From a virus, in IMG/VR virus record IMGVR_UViG_3300047564_003152, positions 1 through 38,011 of that record: DNA of 38,011 bases. The stretch is one strand, 5' to 3'. The translations under genes and the position numbers were made by a program. Shown here piece by piece: positions 6,218-14,045 of the stretch. Below the pieces are notes generated by a model. The model ran no database searches. It was given only the letters and a program-made list of their open reading frames with translations, and was not told the DNA's origin. Every line of letters begins with the position of its first letter. Position 1 is the stretch's first letter.

Positions 6218-6484
6218 ATGATAAATCAAACACCAGAAAAGGCTGAAGAAGGAGAAATTAGTTGGATTAGCGTGAAAGATAGGCTGCCTGAGATAGGAGC
6301 GGTCGTGATCGCTGGTAAAAATATTGGCACATTTTGGGCAGTCGCGGTTCATAATGGGGTTGTTGCGGGCAATTGGCTCTCGCCGCAGTTACAAGTGTCG
6401 AAGTGCACCTATGAACATGCGGGTTGGTCTGATGAGATCACTCACTGGATGCCGCTACCTGAGCCTCCTGAGACTAAAGATTAA
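6218..6484 (+). CDS. DUF551 domain protein
   Basis: 88 residues. WISVKDRLPE near residue 16 and ITHWMPLPEPP at the C-terminus are the hallmarks of DUF551, a small phage and prophage domain of unknown function. It follows the phosphoesterase by three bases. The base composition is clearly richer in G+C than its neighbours and uses codons such as CTG, GCC and GCG, which suggests recent acquisition, perhaps from an enterobacterial-type phage. Confidence 0.88.
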   Translation: MINQTPEKAEEGEISWISVKDRLPEIGAVVIAGKNIGTFWAVAVHNGVVAGNWLSPQLQVSKCTYEHAGWSDEITHWMPLPEPPETKD

Positions 6485-6491
6485 AATACTA

Positions 6492-6520
6492 TTGACATGT
6501 TTAGGCTATTGTGGTATACA
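6492..6520 (+). promoter_or_regulatory. Early promoter P9
   Basis: TTGACA at 6492-6497, 17 bp spacer, TATACA at 6515-6520. Drives the gene at 6546, which has GTGAGGAGAC as ribosome binding site. No leader hairpin here. Confidence 0.85.
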
Positions 6521-6545
6521 TAAACAATAAAGTGAGGAGACGCAT

Positions 6546-6776
6546 ATGAATTTTATTGAAAGTACAGTTGATGTTGACTACTATATAGAAAAAGCCGATA
6601 TTAAGTATCTTACTGCCATTGAAGTTAGGTATATTGTTGAATACTTTGAGTTTGTTGGTGAGTCGGTATCTGATGCGGTTGAGGCTCTTGACCTGAATGT
6701 TGCTGAGTGTATTGAAGATGCTACTAAACTATTGAAGACATTCAAAGAACTTCAGCAGACTAATTATGATGCCTGA
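6546..6776 (+). CDS. Small acidic early protein, unknown function
   Basis: 76 residues, strongly acidic (many Asp and Glu, few basic residues), mostly helical, no recognised family. GAGGAGA lies 8 bases before the ATG. Its last 13 bases overlap the end of the convergent gene at 6764-7099. Acidic early proteins of this size are sometimes DNA mimics, but nothing here shows that. Confidence 0.7.
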   Translation: MNFIESTVDVDYYIEKADIKYLTAIEVRYIVEYFEFVGESVSDAVEALDLNVAECIEDATKLLKTFKELQQTNYDA

Positions 6777-7099
6777 AACTCTATTAGTTTAGCTATAGTT
6801 AAATCTTTGTCTAATATTGAGTGAATTTCATCAAATGCTTTGCTGTATAGCTTTAAGCCATCTATTGTGCCAACACAATTTGTTATAAAAGATGAGTATG
6901 ATTTATCATCGCTTGTGCTACAATATTCCTGATATGCAAGATGCCAAGCCATTATTGTGCATCTCTGCTCAAACCCCGGAATATCTGTTATCATGGCCGA
7001 TTTTAAAGAGTCTTGTGGTATTTTATTAGACTTTATTTTTAATAGAGTATATTTGTCATATTCAAATACTAATTTGTGTATTAATAACTCTGTTGACAT
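6764..7099 (-). CDS. Protein of unknown function, antisense-oriented
   Basis: 111 residues from the ATG at 7099. A longer frame from 7204 would run through the imm promoter and is less likely. The sequence reads as a real soluble helical protein and no family is recognised. Its start codon lies on the other strand of the imm promoter region, so the two genes are divergent and the promoters must overlap. No ribosome binding site is seen, which lowers confidence. Confidence 0.5.
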   Translation of the reverse strand: MSTELLIHKLVFEYDKYTLLKIKSNKIPQDSLKSAMITDIPGFEQRCTIMAWHLAYQEYCSTSDDKSYSSFITNCVGTIDGLKLYSKAFDEIHSILDKDLTIAKLIEFQAS

Positions 7100-7121
7100 G
7101 ATTATGCTTTTGTGATATAAA
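7093..7121 (+). promoter_or_regulatory. Promoter P10 of imm
   Basis: TTGACA at 7093-7098, 17 bp spacer, TATAAA at 7116-7121. The expected transcript start (about 7128) is within two bases of the ATG at 7130, so the imm mRNA may be leaderless. Confidence 0.85.
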
Positions 7122-7129
7122 TTAAAATT

Positions 7130-7444
7130 ATGAATACTGAAAAAACAATATATACATTTATACCTGACATGATTAGCATGGGAATCACTGAATTCTTTAT
7201 GCACATTGGCATATTTATAGTATTACTTTATTTTTTGCCATTTATTATTGCATCTACAAGAAATGTAAAAAATAGTATTTCGATATTTGTTTTTAATTTA
7301 TTCTTTGGCTGGACCTTAATATTCTGGATAATACTTTTAGCCTGGGCATCATCTGATTGTAAGCGTAAAGAAGAGGGTCAATCATCTGTCGGCGATACTT
7401 TTTGTAATGTGTTAATATTATTTTTATGTTATTTGGCATTTTAA
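7130..7444 (+). CDS. imm: Superinfection immunity protein, Imm family
   Basis: 104 residues. The block YFLPFIIAS, a basic hinge, then FVFNLFFGWTLIFWIILLAWA is the signature of the T4 Imm family (Imm_superinfect): two membrane helices, about residues 28-45 and 55-78, around a short loop. T4 Imm sits in the inner membrane and blocks DNA entry of later-infecting related phages. The N-terminus is about 20 residues longer than in T4, so an internal start (MGITEF or MHIGIF) is possible. It heads a three-gene unit with 7448-7534 and 7518-7751. Confidence 0.92.
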   Translation: MNTEKTIYTFIPDMISMGITEFFMHIGIFIVLLYFLPFIIASTRNVKNSISIFVFNLFFGWTLIFWIILLAWASSDCKRKEEGQSSVGDTFCNVLILFLCYLAF

Positions 7445-7447
7445 TAT

Positions 7448-7534
7448 ATGAAACTCATTTTTTCTTTAGTTATTATACTTTGGATAATTCTTTTAATTTT
7501 TAGTATATTTTGCAATTATGAAAGCGATATTTAA
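7448..7534 (+). CDS. Micro-protein with one membrane helix
   Basis: 28 codons starting three bases after the imm stop and overlapping the next start at 7518. Residues 2-22 are almost all hydrophobic (KLIFSLVIILWIILLIFSIF), enough for one membrane span, with an acidic C-terminus. No ribosome binding site, so it would be translated by coupling with imm. The tight packing and composition favour a real gene, possibly a partner of Imm. Confidence 0.5.
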   Translation: MKLIFSLVIILWIILLIFSIFCNYESDI

Positions 7535-7751
7535 ATTAATTTACGACACAGAAAACTTTGAGCAGGTGCAAGAGATTGAAGATATGCGCCACGGACGGGA
7601 CTATAAATTAGTTCTTTATGAATTAAACAATATGCTGAGAGAGCAAATTAAATATAATTGTGACTTATCTGAAGAAGTTAAAGATGCCTATGATAAAATT
7701 AGAACTAACTTGTGGCAATTATTGAAAGAAAATAATTTAAGTTTAGATTAA
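7518..7751 (+). CDS. Small protein, unknown function
   Basis: 77 residues, helical and charged, unrecognised. Its ATG lies inside the preceding micro-gene, in a different frame. It ends tail to tail with the HD-domain gene, adjacent stops at 7751/7752. No terminator is visible between them. Confidence 0.65.
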   Translation: MKAIFKLIYDTENFEQVQEIEDMRHGRDYKLVLYELNNMLREQIKYNCDLSEEVKDAYDKIRTNLWQLLKENNLSLD

Positions 7752-9242
7752 TTATTTTTCGGTAAATATATTTGGATTATATAAGTGTTGAAAATTTAAT
7801 TCGCCGTAGACCCAACCCCGCTTTTTAAATTCGCTTTCTACTATATCTTTAGACAACTCAATTAATGCCGGAACTTGCTGTTGGCGTAGCAGTTTTAATG
7901 CTACAATAACAGAAAAATTATTTGTGTCGTTAACTCTTTGGGTCATAGGTTTAATTATGCCGCTATCGTCTATCGTGTCATAGGTGAATGTTTTAGTGGG
8001 CCTCTTTACTTTTAATACATAAAGCTCTGTTGGCCTAGAAAGCTCTTTAGATATTCTATCATTTAATAGTAGTTCTCCGAAAGAGGCTAGATATTTATTT
8101 TCCGCACAGATCAATTGAGTAAATTGTCTAAAATCACATGCGCCGTAAGGTTGAAATGCTAGTTGTCCGCGGCTAGTTAAGAAATAATGGTCTATTGTGA
8201 CTAAAGGCACCAATTCTCGACTGAGGCAATATCTTGATTGATGTGTCAGGGTTCTATATACTTCAGGTGAAAATATAGACATGGGCGACTCTGACAGAGC
8301 CCGTCTTACACTAGAGTATGTCGCATCATGAACTCTAGTGCCCCTCATGATATATTCATCATATGCGGCAGAGAGGGGATGATAAACACTTCTATTAAAT
8401 AATTGCTCTCTAAGTCTAATAATCTCTACCGCCGGAGACTCGTCTATATCAGCATCATATTGAGTTATCAACATAGCTTCAGGCGGTCGTCTTTTTTGTC
8501 GTATAACGGCAGTATTGTTTTTTATTTCTATAGAGCTTCTAAATCGCTCAAATGCTGCTATTGCATTTTGCTTATCTTGGTCAGAGAAATCTCTGCAATT
8601 TAAATATTCTAACTCAAGATAAGATAGCCGGTCTAGCCAATCTTTTAAGGTATATAGCATTTTTATTTGGTCGCCAGATAATGATGGTCTAATTTTAAAT
8701 TGATAGTCTTTGTCTTTATCGGCTTGGCTCCGAATATCTTCAAAGGCTAATATGGCAAGAACATCTGACAGAAGTTGGTCATTTGAGAATAGTGTTTTAT
8801 ACTCTGTCGAGGCCACCAGTTTAGATGTGTGGTACTCGTGATAATCATGTTTTGAGTAGCCATACGCCGAGATATCTGGAGTAGCAGTATTTTTATTTTC
8901 AGACATCGCATGATATAATTTATCAATTGTATGTGAGCCTAGAGCGTGGCCGACATCGTGCAATAAGAGCGCAAGCTCAAGGCACATCTTTTCATAGTCG
9001 GTTAATTTGGCTGAAGGTAGCAGATGAGCCTGTTTTGCGGCATAAACTGAGTGGTCAAATCTCCTTATTTTTGAAAACTCTTCTGAGTGTTCGCTGTAGC
9101 CTATTGTGCTATTAATGAGAATTTTTAATTTTTTAAATGACGGAGATGTTTCTATTATTGATTCAGAAGTTTCTGATAATTGTATTGATGCATAATTTGG
9201 TAATTTTGCTTGAGAAGTAGTTATCACCTCACGCTTGAACAT
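7752..9242 (-). CDS. HD-domain phosphohydrolase, dNTPase/SAMHD1-like
   Basis: 496 residues. HD metal motif: H64 (FDHSVYA), H95-D96 with H99 (LHDVGHALGSH), then D204 in DWLDRLSYLE, which is the usual fourth ligand position of dGTPase/SAMHD1-type enzymes. These remove triphosphate from (d)NTPs. The family is common in bacteria; its role in this phage would be dNTP-pool control or depletion of a host signal. GAGGTG precedes the ATG. It follows the 52-residue gene at 9245 with two bases between stop and start. Confidence 0.8.
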   Translation of the reverse strand: MFKREVITTSQAKLPNYASIQLSETSESIIETSPSFKKLKILINSTIGYSEHSEEFSKIRRFDHSVYAAKQAHLLPSAKLTDYEKMCLELALLLHDVGHALGSHTIDKLYHAMSENKNTATPDISAYGYSKHDYHEYHTSKLVASTEYKTLFSNDQLLSDVLAILAFEDIRSQADKDKDYQFKIRPSLSGDQIKMLYTLKDWLDRLSYLELEYLNCRDFSDQDKQNAIAAFERFRSSIEIKNNTAVIRQKRRPPEAMLITQYDADIDESPAVEIIRLREQLFNRSVYHPLSAAYDEYIMRGTRVHDATYSSVRRALSESPMSIFSPEVYRTLTHQSRYCLSRELVPLVTIDHYFLTSRGQLAFQPYGACDFRQFTQLICAENKYLASFGELLLNDRISKELSRPTELYVLKVKRPTKTFTYDTIDDSGIIKPMTQRVNDTNNFSVIVALKLLRQQQVPALIELSKDIVESEFKKRGWVYGELNFQHLYNPNIFTEK

Positions 9243-9244
9243 TT

Positions 9245-9403
9245 CTACACACCTCGTATAATTAAATCATTGTCGCTATTGAAAGAGAATATGCAATTGA
9301 CAAATAAGTATTGAAGCTCGTCTCTGATGGCCAATCTATCTTCAAAGGTGACAGATTCTTTAAATATTATTTTTTTAGCAAACAAGAATACTTCAGGTTT
9401 CAT
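9245..9403 (-). CDS. 52-residue protein, unknown function
   Basis: A complete frame of 52 codons filling the gap between two larger genes; the protein starts MKPEVFLFAKK and ends LIIRGV. The start ATG is 9 bases after a perfect late-promoter box TATAAATA (9420 to 9413, minus strand), and the stop TAG is followed two bases later by the start of the HD gene. No ribosome binding site, so the message would be nearly leaderless. The GAGGTG for the HD gene is embedded in its last codons. Confidence 0.6.
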   Translation of the reverse strand: MKPEVFLFAKKIIFKESVTFEDRLAIRDELQYLFVNCIFSFNSDNDLIIRGV

Positions 9404-9412
9404 AAGTACCGA

Positions 9413-9420
9413 TATTTATA
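9413..9420 (-). promoter_or_regulatory. T4-type late promoter box
   Basis: TATAAATA on the minus strand, overlapping the stop of the gene at 9421-9957. It precedes the 52-residue gene and the HD phosphohydrolase gene. Confidence 0.65.
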
Positions 9421-9957
9421 TCAAAATACTATTGTTTTTTCGTTACTCAATTTTTTAAATTCTCGTATAAACTCCGACTCTTTTGGAGCAGACTCAGAAA
9501 ATCTTCTAATTACATTACGATACAAATCTACTGCGCTTCTAGCCACAATTAGTTCAGAGTCTTTGCCTCCGTGCATACTAATTAAAAATTTTCTGCGACG
9601 ATAATATTTTTCACTTAACTCGTCAGTTATTGCAGATACAATTTGCTCTCTAAACGGAGATTTAACATGCCGCAAGGCTTGATAAAATTGTCTTAGTGCC
9701 TGCCTATCTTCAAATTCATGCTGAATGTTACACGGATGATACTCAACAAATACACCATTAACCAAAAAATCGCAGGTTTTATTGTGGCCTATGGGTACCT
9801 GAAATGTGGTGCCCATCTTAAGCTCATAACCTGGTATATATTTTTCTAATAGCACACCAGCGGCATATTCTGAATACGATGCAAAGGTTATTGTATCATT
9901 TCGATTAGCAAATTTGGGAAGTCTTTTGCCAGATAGAAGAGTCTCAATTGCTGACAT
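9421..9957 (-). CDS. Unknown protein, possible PD-(D/E)XK-type nuclease fold
   Basis: 178 residues from the ATG at 9957 (MSAIETLL); a start at 9966 is also possible. The middle part, about residues 55-78, reads FQVPIGHNKTCDFLVNGVFVEYHP: a strand, an Asp, a second strand with Glu, as in PD-(D/E)XK nucleases, but the final Lys is replaced by His. Arg- and Lys-rich helices follow. The assignment rests on pattern only. It overlaps the upstream gene by 14 bases. Confidence 0.6.
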   Translation of the reverse strand: MSAIETLLSGKRLPKFANRNDTITFASYSEYAAGVLLEKYIPGYELKMGTTFQVPIGHNKTCDFLVNGVFVEYHPCNIQHEFEDRQALRQFYQALRHVKSPFREQIVSAITDELSEKYYRRRKFLISMHGGKDSELIVARSAVDLYRNVIRRFSESAPKESEFIREFKKLSNEKTIVF

Positions 9958-10180
9958 AAAGAACAAGTTTAGTTCTATTTTTTAATTTGATTACACTAAT
10001 TTCATTATTAGTATAATTACTCAGAACGTAATCAAAAAAATCTAATAAAAACGATAGCTCTGAATGCTCTATTATTATTTTATTTTCTGAATTCGATTTT
10101 TTAGTGAAATATACTGATGCGCCATCATCTAGTAGCTTAATTGAGTCTGAATATATTGAAGTTAGATTATTTCTTTCCAT
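9944..10180 (-). CDS. Small protein, unknown function
   Basis: 78 residues from ATG 10180. A GTG at 10195 would add five. It overlaps both neighbours, 19 bases with the structural protein gene and 14 with the gene at 9957, so it is translationally coupled in a minus-strand operon. No family recognised. Confidence 0.6.
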   Translation of the reverse strand: MERNNLTSIYSDSIKLLDDGASVYFTKKSNSENKIIIEHSELSFLLDFFDYVLSNYTNNEISVIKLKNRTKLVLYVSN

Positions 10181-11529
10181 TGTAAAGATGCCCACACATT
10201 AGCCGAATCATTAGCACCATTAGCTAATGTTCTAGCCAATATAACAAAAACCTCAGAATTAGTCGAATCGTAATTCTGAGATATGAAATTTCTTTTTGAC
10301 TCTGAAAGTGAACTTGGGGTTGAGGATGATGCGCTTCCGGTTGATACGCCAGCGGCAACAAACCCACCACCAAACGAAACGAAGTCTGCAAAGGTGACGC
10401 CAGTTGCATTTAAGGCATATTCACATGCCGAATCTGTGCCAGCCGAGGTCCAGGTTAATGTGCCGGATAGGGATGCTGAAGTAGGAACTTTACCAATCTT
10501 ATACGCTATTGACTTCAAATCGGCGAAAACCGAAACATTTTCAGATTTAAATAATACTCGATTGTCGTAACCATTAAATGTGTTTTTTAATCTCACGGCT
10601 ATAATTGGAGTCCAGGTGGTTCCGGGTAGTATTGTGGGTATCGCTGTTGTATTTTGTATCTCAAAATCTGTGCCCGCCTCAATATAACCACCCTCTGACA
10701 TTACGCTTGAGCATATGTGCTGCATCGTAGCGCCAGAGTTTTCGGCAGTATTTAAAATTTCGCTTCTAACTGGCAGATTCGGATTTGACCAGTAAACCTT
10801 CTCAGATGTGTTTGAGTGGGTAAACTCATGAGCCACTACTACTTTACCGTTATGCACAAAGCCACACCGAACTCTACCAACGCCCAACCATTGAAAGTCG
10901 GCAAAAAATAATTGAGTCTTAGTAGTATCAATATTGAAATCAGATGGGCCTGTGCCATCGCACTTATCGAGGCTCCAGGTGCTCTGTGCCGCAGATACAT
11001 CTACCGCTACGCCAGTCACATAAGACCGCATCACAAACTTTAGTGAAACTTGTCCGCTTGCGTTTACTTCTCTCTCGAAAAATACGCCATTTTTATCATC
11101 ATAATATCCAATTCTTTTCTTACACGATACAGAATTGGCATTAAAGTTAAATGATGTTAGAATTAGTTGACTTTTTCCGGGTAGGTAATGGTGATACCTC
11201 TTAGTCTGATGAACGACTCTTGATGTGGCCGTTGTGTTGGTGCTTAATACCGAATTGGCTTCGTTGGTTGCATATGTTACTGTGCCACCGCTAACTAATA
11301 AATCATTAAAATCATTTAAATTCTTATAAGTATGCTTATAATCACCTAGAGTATAAGGTTCACTAATGCGACCTCTACCAAAAGCATCGGCAGATGCACC
11401 GGAAAACTCTACGTTAGTGCCTGAGCTGCTGCTGCTAATGTTGCCATCTTTATCGGCAAGCATGACAACTTCATAAAGAGTTTTACTATCGGCTAGTAGT
11501 GATGCTGTAGTTTTATTATATTGAGCCAT
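10162..11529 (-). CDS. Virion structural protein (tail/capsid-associated)
   Basis: 455 residues, rich in Ser, Thr, Gly, Asn and beta-strand, without hydrophobic spans. The central part (GKSQLILTSFNFN, RIGYYDDKNGVFFE, FADFQWLGVGRVRCGF, then VVVAHEFTHSN) resembles structural proteins widespread in marine podo- and myoviruses, usually found by proteomics of particles. The Ser-rich segment near residue 405 may be a linker. A late-type element CTAAATAG lies at 11556-11563 (minus). The precise place in the virion is unknown. Confidence 0.7.
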   Translation of the reverse strand: MAQYNKTTASLLADSKTLYEVVMLADKDGNISSSSSGTNVEFSGASADAFGRGRISEPYTLGDYKHTYKNLNDFNDLLVSGGTVTYATNEANSVLSTNTTATSRVVHQTKRYHHYLPGKSQLILTSFNFNANSVSCKKRIGYYDDKNGVFFEREVNASGQVSLKFVMRSYVTGVAVDVSAAQSTWSLDKCDGTGPSDFNIDTTKTQLFFADFQWLGVGRVRCGFVHNGKVVVAHEFTHSNTSEKVYWSNPNLPVRSEILNTAENSGATMQHICSSVMSEGGYIEAGTDFEIQNTTAIPTILPGTTWTPIIAVRLKNTFNGYDNRVLFKSENVSVFADLKSIAYKIGKVPTSASLSGTLTWTSAGTDSACEYALNATGVTFADFVSFGGGFVAAGVSTGSASSSTPSSLSESKRNFISQNYDSTNSEVFVILARTLANGANDSANVWASLQWKEII

Positions 11530-11562
11530 AGTAGATTACTTTATGATAATATATTCGCAAGA

Positions 11563-11874
11563 CTATTTAGTTTTTATTTTAATTTGAATAGTATTGCGGT
11601 CATTTACATGAATAAACTCAGCTTGCATATTATGTATAGTTTCAATCATATGCCTTATAGATTGTATTTTTAGGGGTGGAGTTTTATGTAAATCAATTTC
11701 CAACTCTATATGAGTGCAGGATGTGAAAAATTGCTTAATCTCATCGCATTCTAGTGCTCGCATTTCATAATCTGGATATATCTGCGCACGAGTATTCTTA
11801 AAAATAAAATTTAAGTTCAATAGCAAATCATCTCGTCTACAACGTATTAAATCTTTAACAAACTCTATTTTCAT
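11563..11874 (-). CDS. Protein of unknown function in the baseplate operon
   Basis: 103 residues, unrecognised. Its start codon lies within a perfect inverted repeat ATGGTTG/CAACCAT (11873-11888), so the ATG could be masked in a hairpin in the mRNA. It sits 13 bases after the coiled-coil gene at 11888. Position between hub and structural genes suggests a tail or chaperone role, but the sequence shows no motif. Confidence 0.6.
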   Translation of the reverse strand: MKIEFVKDLIRCRRDDLLLNLNFIFKNTRAQIYPDYEMRALECDEIKQFFTSCTHIELEIDLHKTPPLKIQSIRHMIETIHNMQAEFIHVNDRNTIQIKIKTK

Positions 11875-11887
11875 GGTTGCTCAACCA

Positions 11888-12061
11888 TCATTTGATATTC
11901 TTTATCATGTGATAAAGAGACTCATCTACATCTTCAAGCATTTCTTCCATTTGAAGGTCTTGCTCGAACATTTTTCTCTGCTTTTTCAGCTTCTTATTTA
12001 CTCTCTCAAACTCATCAAGTTCTAGTTTTGTTTTTTGCTTTTGTTCTGTAGTCTTTTCCAT
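11888..12061 (-). CDS. 57-residue coiled-coil protein
   Basis: 57 residues, MEKTTEQKQK at the start and HMIKNIK at the end, almost entirely charged with heptad-spaced Leu, Phe and Met (LELDEFERVNKKLKKQRKMF). Predicted to be one long helix, likely a coiled-coil dimer or trimer. It fills the gap between the hub gene and the gene at 11563. Small coiled-coil proteins among baseplate genes often act as assembly factors; that is inference here. Confidence 0.65.
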   Translation of the reverse strand: MEKTTEQKQKTKLELDEFERVNKKLKKQRKMFEQDLQMEEMLEDVDESLYHMIKNIK

Positions 12062-12119
12062 ATATAATAATATAATTAACTCTCGCCACTAATATATTAT
12101 GCATTCATATCAAAGTCAA

Positions 12120-13499
12120 TTAGAAAACGCCTTTATTTTCTTTAACTGGATTTCTAGATTTAATTTGATTAAAGTAAGAATCTTTAATAATTTTAAGATT
12201 CATTTGATATTTATTTTTAGTTATTATATGCACAACATGCGTAACTATGTAGTTACCTTGAAGATACCTGTCAAGTTCTTCTTTATCTTTTTCACCAACC
12301 CTGCCTACAACTTCAGGCAAGTAAAATTTAATTACTGAACCCGCCTTTACTCCTGGGTGTCCGGTTACTGCTACTGATAGCACCTTAGATTGTAGTTGTT
12401 TGAAGTGTGAGTCGGTTTGCAACAAATAATATTCGGGGTCATATTCATATACGTCACTGTCACGCTCTGAAATGTAATTGGTGTCTTTGTGACCAAAATC
12501 TGTTATGACCATTTTTAAATTGGCTCTGGGGTCTCCGAAAAGTCTGCCACTGTCTAAGAATGGTTTATGCTTATGTATATGAGGAAACTTTTTCCAGTCT
12601 GAGTCTTGTAAGAGTGGTATTTGATGTTGCTGAAACCCCGCATCTCCTCTCAAATCAAAAGCCTTTAGATAAAATTTTCTTCGTACAGGATCAACACTTA
12701 ACAGGGCAGAACTAGCCTCGCCTTTAGACACAGCATCTAAAGTATCGATAGTCATATCATCAGAATACTCATTTATTGAGTATAATTCGTTTATTTTTTC
12801 TCCGGGTAAACTTTTAGGTGAATATGCTATCGACAAATATGGGTCTTGTTTACCTATAGAACTTATTGTTTTAAACTTATACCCATCTCGATCACGATAA
12901 AAGACATAACTGTAGCCATTTTTATTATCAGACACACTTCTAAGAGCTAATTTTTTAATTAAATCAAACGGAGATATGTGTTGAGCATAAAATGAATATT
13001 CACCTGCGGTCTCTTCAATTTCAATTTTACTGCCGTCGTCTGATAAATATTCAGAATGTACGACTTTAACCATATCTGAATATTTCATGTCTCTAAATTT
13101 TTTATACACTCTGCTACTAAAATTAGTATATGCCACATCAGATGTAAACCCAAGAGTGTAGGTTTGTGCTTTACCGGAGCCCTCATTTTGATTTAATCTA
13201 CCCTGTAGCTTATATACAGCTAAATCAAAAGTTATTGCCGGTAATAGCTTTCCAGTTTTTGACTTCTCATCGGGTCTAGTAAATGATGCTTGCAATCTTT
13301 CTTCGCCCAGTATTGGTAACAAACTAGCATAATCAACAGAGTCTATTACCGATAATTCTCCGTATATTACCGGAGAAAATATATTTTCGTGATACCTAAG
13401 CTCCACTAAATGGCCCGAAAAATCATACTCAACTCCATCATGTGAAGTTAAAATGAGGTAATTCAATACAAAATCGTATGCACCTTTAATTTTTTCCAT
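12120..13499 (-). CDS. Baseplate hub protein, gp27-like
   Basis: 459 residues. Position next to gp53 and a tail-tube cap, and size, fit the hub subunit (T4 gp27 has 391 residues). The C-terminal part, GSVIKFYLPEV then QGNYIVTHVVHIITKN, is the typical hub end: a beta domain that threads onto the tube and spike. The N-terminal half (HDGVEYDFSGHLVELRYHENIF) fits the first hub barrel domain. It would form the trimeric centre of the baseplate through which DNA passes. gp27 is assigned by context and pattern, not by a strong motif. Confidence 0.75.
   Translation of the reverse strand: MEKIKGAYDFVLNYLILTSHDGVEYDFSGHLVELRYHENIFSPVIYGELSVIDSVDYASLLPILGEERLQASFTRPDEKSKTGKLLPAITFDLAVYKLQGRLNQNEGSGKAQTYTLGFTSDVAYTNFSSRVYKKFRDMKYSDMVKVVHSEYLSDDGSKIEIEETAGEYSFYAQHISPFDLIKKLALRSVSDNKNGYSYVFYRDRDGYKFKTISSIGKQDPYLSIAYSPKSLPGEKINELYSINEYSDDMTIDTLDAVSKGEASSALLSVDPVRRKFYLKAFDLRGDAGFQQHQIPLLQDSDWKKFPHIHKHKPFLDSGRLFGDPRANLKMVITDFGHKDTNYISERDSDVYEYDPEYYLLQTDSHFKQLQSKVLSVAVTGHPGVKAGSVIKFYLPEVVGRVGEKDKEELDRYLQGNYIVTHVVHIITKNKYQMNLKIIKDSYFNQIKSRNPVKENKGVF
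12208..12215 (-). promoter_or_regulatory. Possible late promoter
   Basis: AATAAATA on the minus strand inside the end of the hub gene, about 147 bases before the coiled-coil gene. One base differs from TATAAATA. In AT-rich DNA such matches arise by chance. Confidence 0.3.
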
Positions 13500-13501
13500 A
13501 A

Positions 13502-14044
13502 CTATGAAAAAATATTTTCAAGCTCATTAGTTATACTGCCAATATATTGTTTATCTAAAACGACAATATTTCTTCTACTCTCATTAAGTTCTTCTTCATA
13601 CTCAAATTGAGTTACTGGCCGCACTTTTTTAAATGATTGGGTTTCTGGTTCAAGCTCGCTAAGATACTGATAATATGTATCACCATCTATTATAAATGTT
13701 TTGTTGCTCAATGTGTCCGTATATTCGTAGTGGTGTATAGTTTGACTCGGCGTCTGTATACTGCCATACTTAACCTTTATATATGATATAAAATCGTTAT
13801 GTGCCTTTGGCGCATCAGCAATCGGATCTAGTATATTATTTGCGTAAAATATGGCCCAAACGTAATCAGAATTTCCATAATACTTATGTGCCACAATGTC
13901 ATATCTTTCACCATCTTCCATTGTGTATTTGTAGTATATTGCAGTATTGTTGAGAACTAAGTCTCGTATTTTTGCACGAACCATTATGTTTACGGCTAAA
14001 TTGTTTCCGTATTCTATTTTAGGATAATAAATAAAATGTCTCAT
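13502..14044 (-). CDS. 53: Baseplate wedge protein gp53
   Basis: 180 residues, close to T4 gp53 (196). The block GERYDIVAHKYYGNSDYVWAIFYANNI is the LysM-like fold signature of gp53, followed by LDPIADAP. gp53 joins the six wedges around the hub late in baseplate assembly. It is preceded two bases after the tube-cap gene and followed three bases before the hub gene, so the three are one operon. Confidence 0.88.
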   Translation of the reverse strand: MRHFIYYPKIEYGNNLAVNIMVRAKIRDLVLNNTAIYYKYTMEDGERYDIVAHKYYGNSDYVWAIFYANNILDPIADAPKAHNDFISYIKVKYGSIQTPSQTIHHYEYTDTLSNKTFIIDGDTYYQYLSELEPETQSFKKVRPVTQFEYEEELNESRRNIVVLDKQYIGSITNELENIFS

Positions 14045-14045
14045 A

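Noticed and set aside
10283-10570. Plus-strand frame inside the structural protein gene
   Set aside because: Shadow of a real minus-strand gene, with no promoter or ribosome site.
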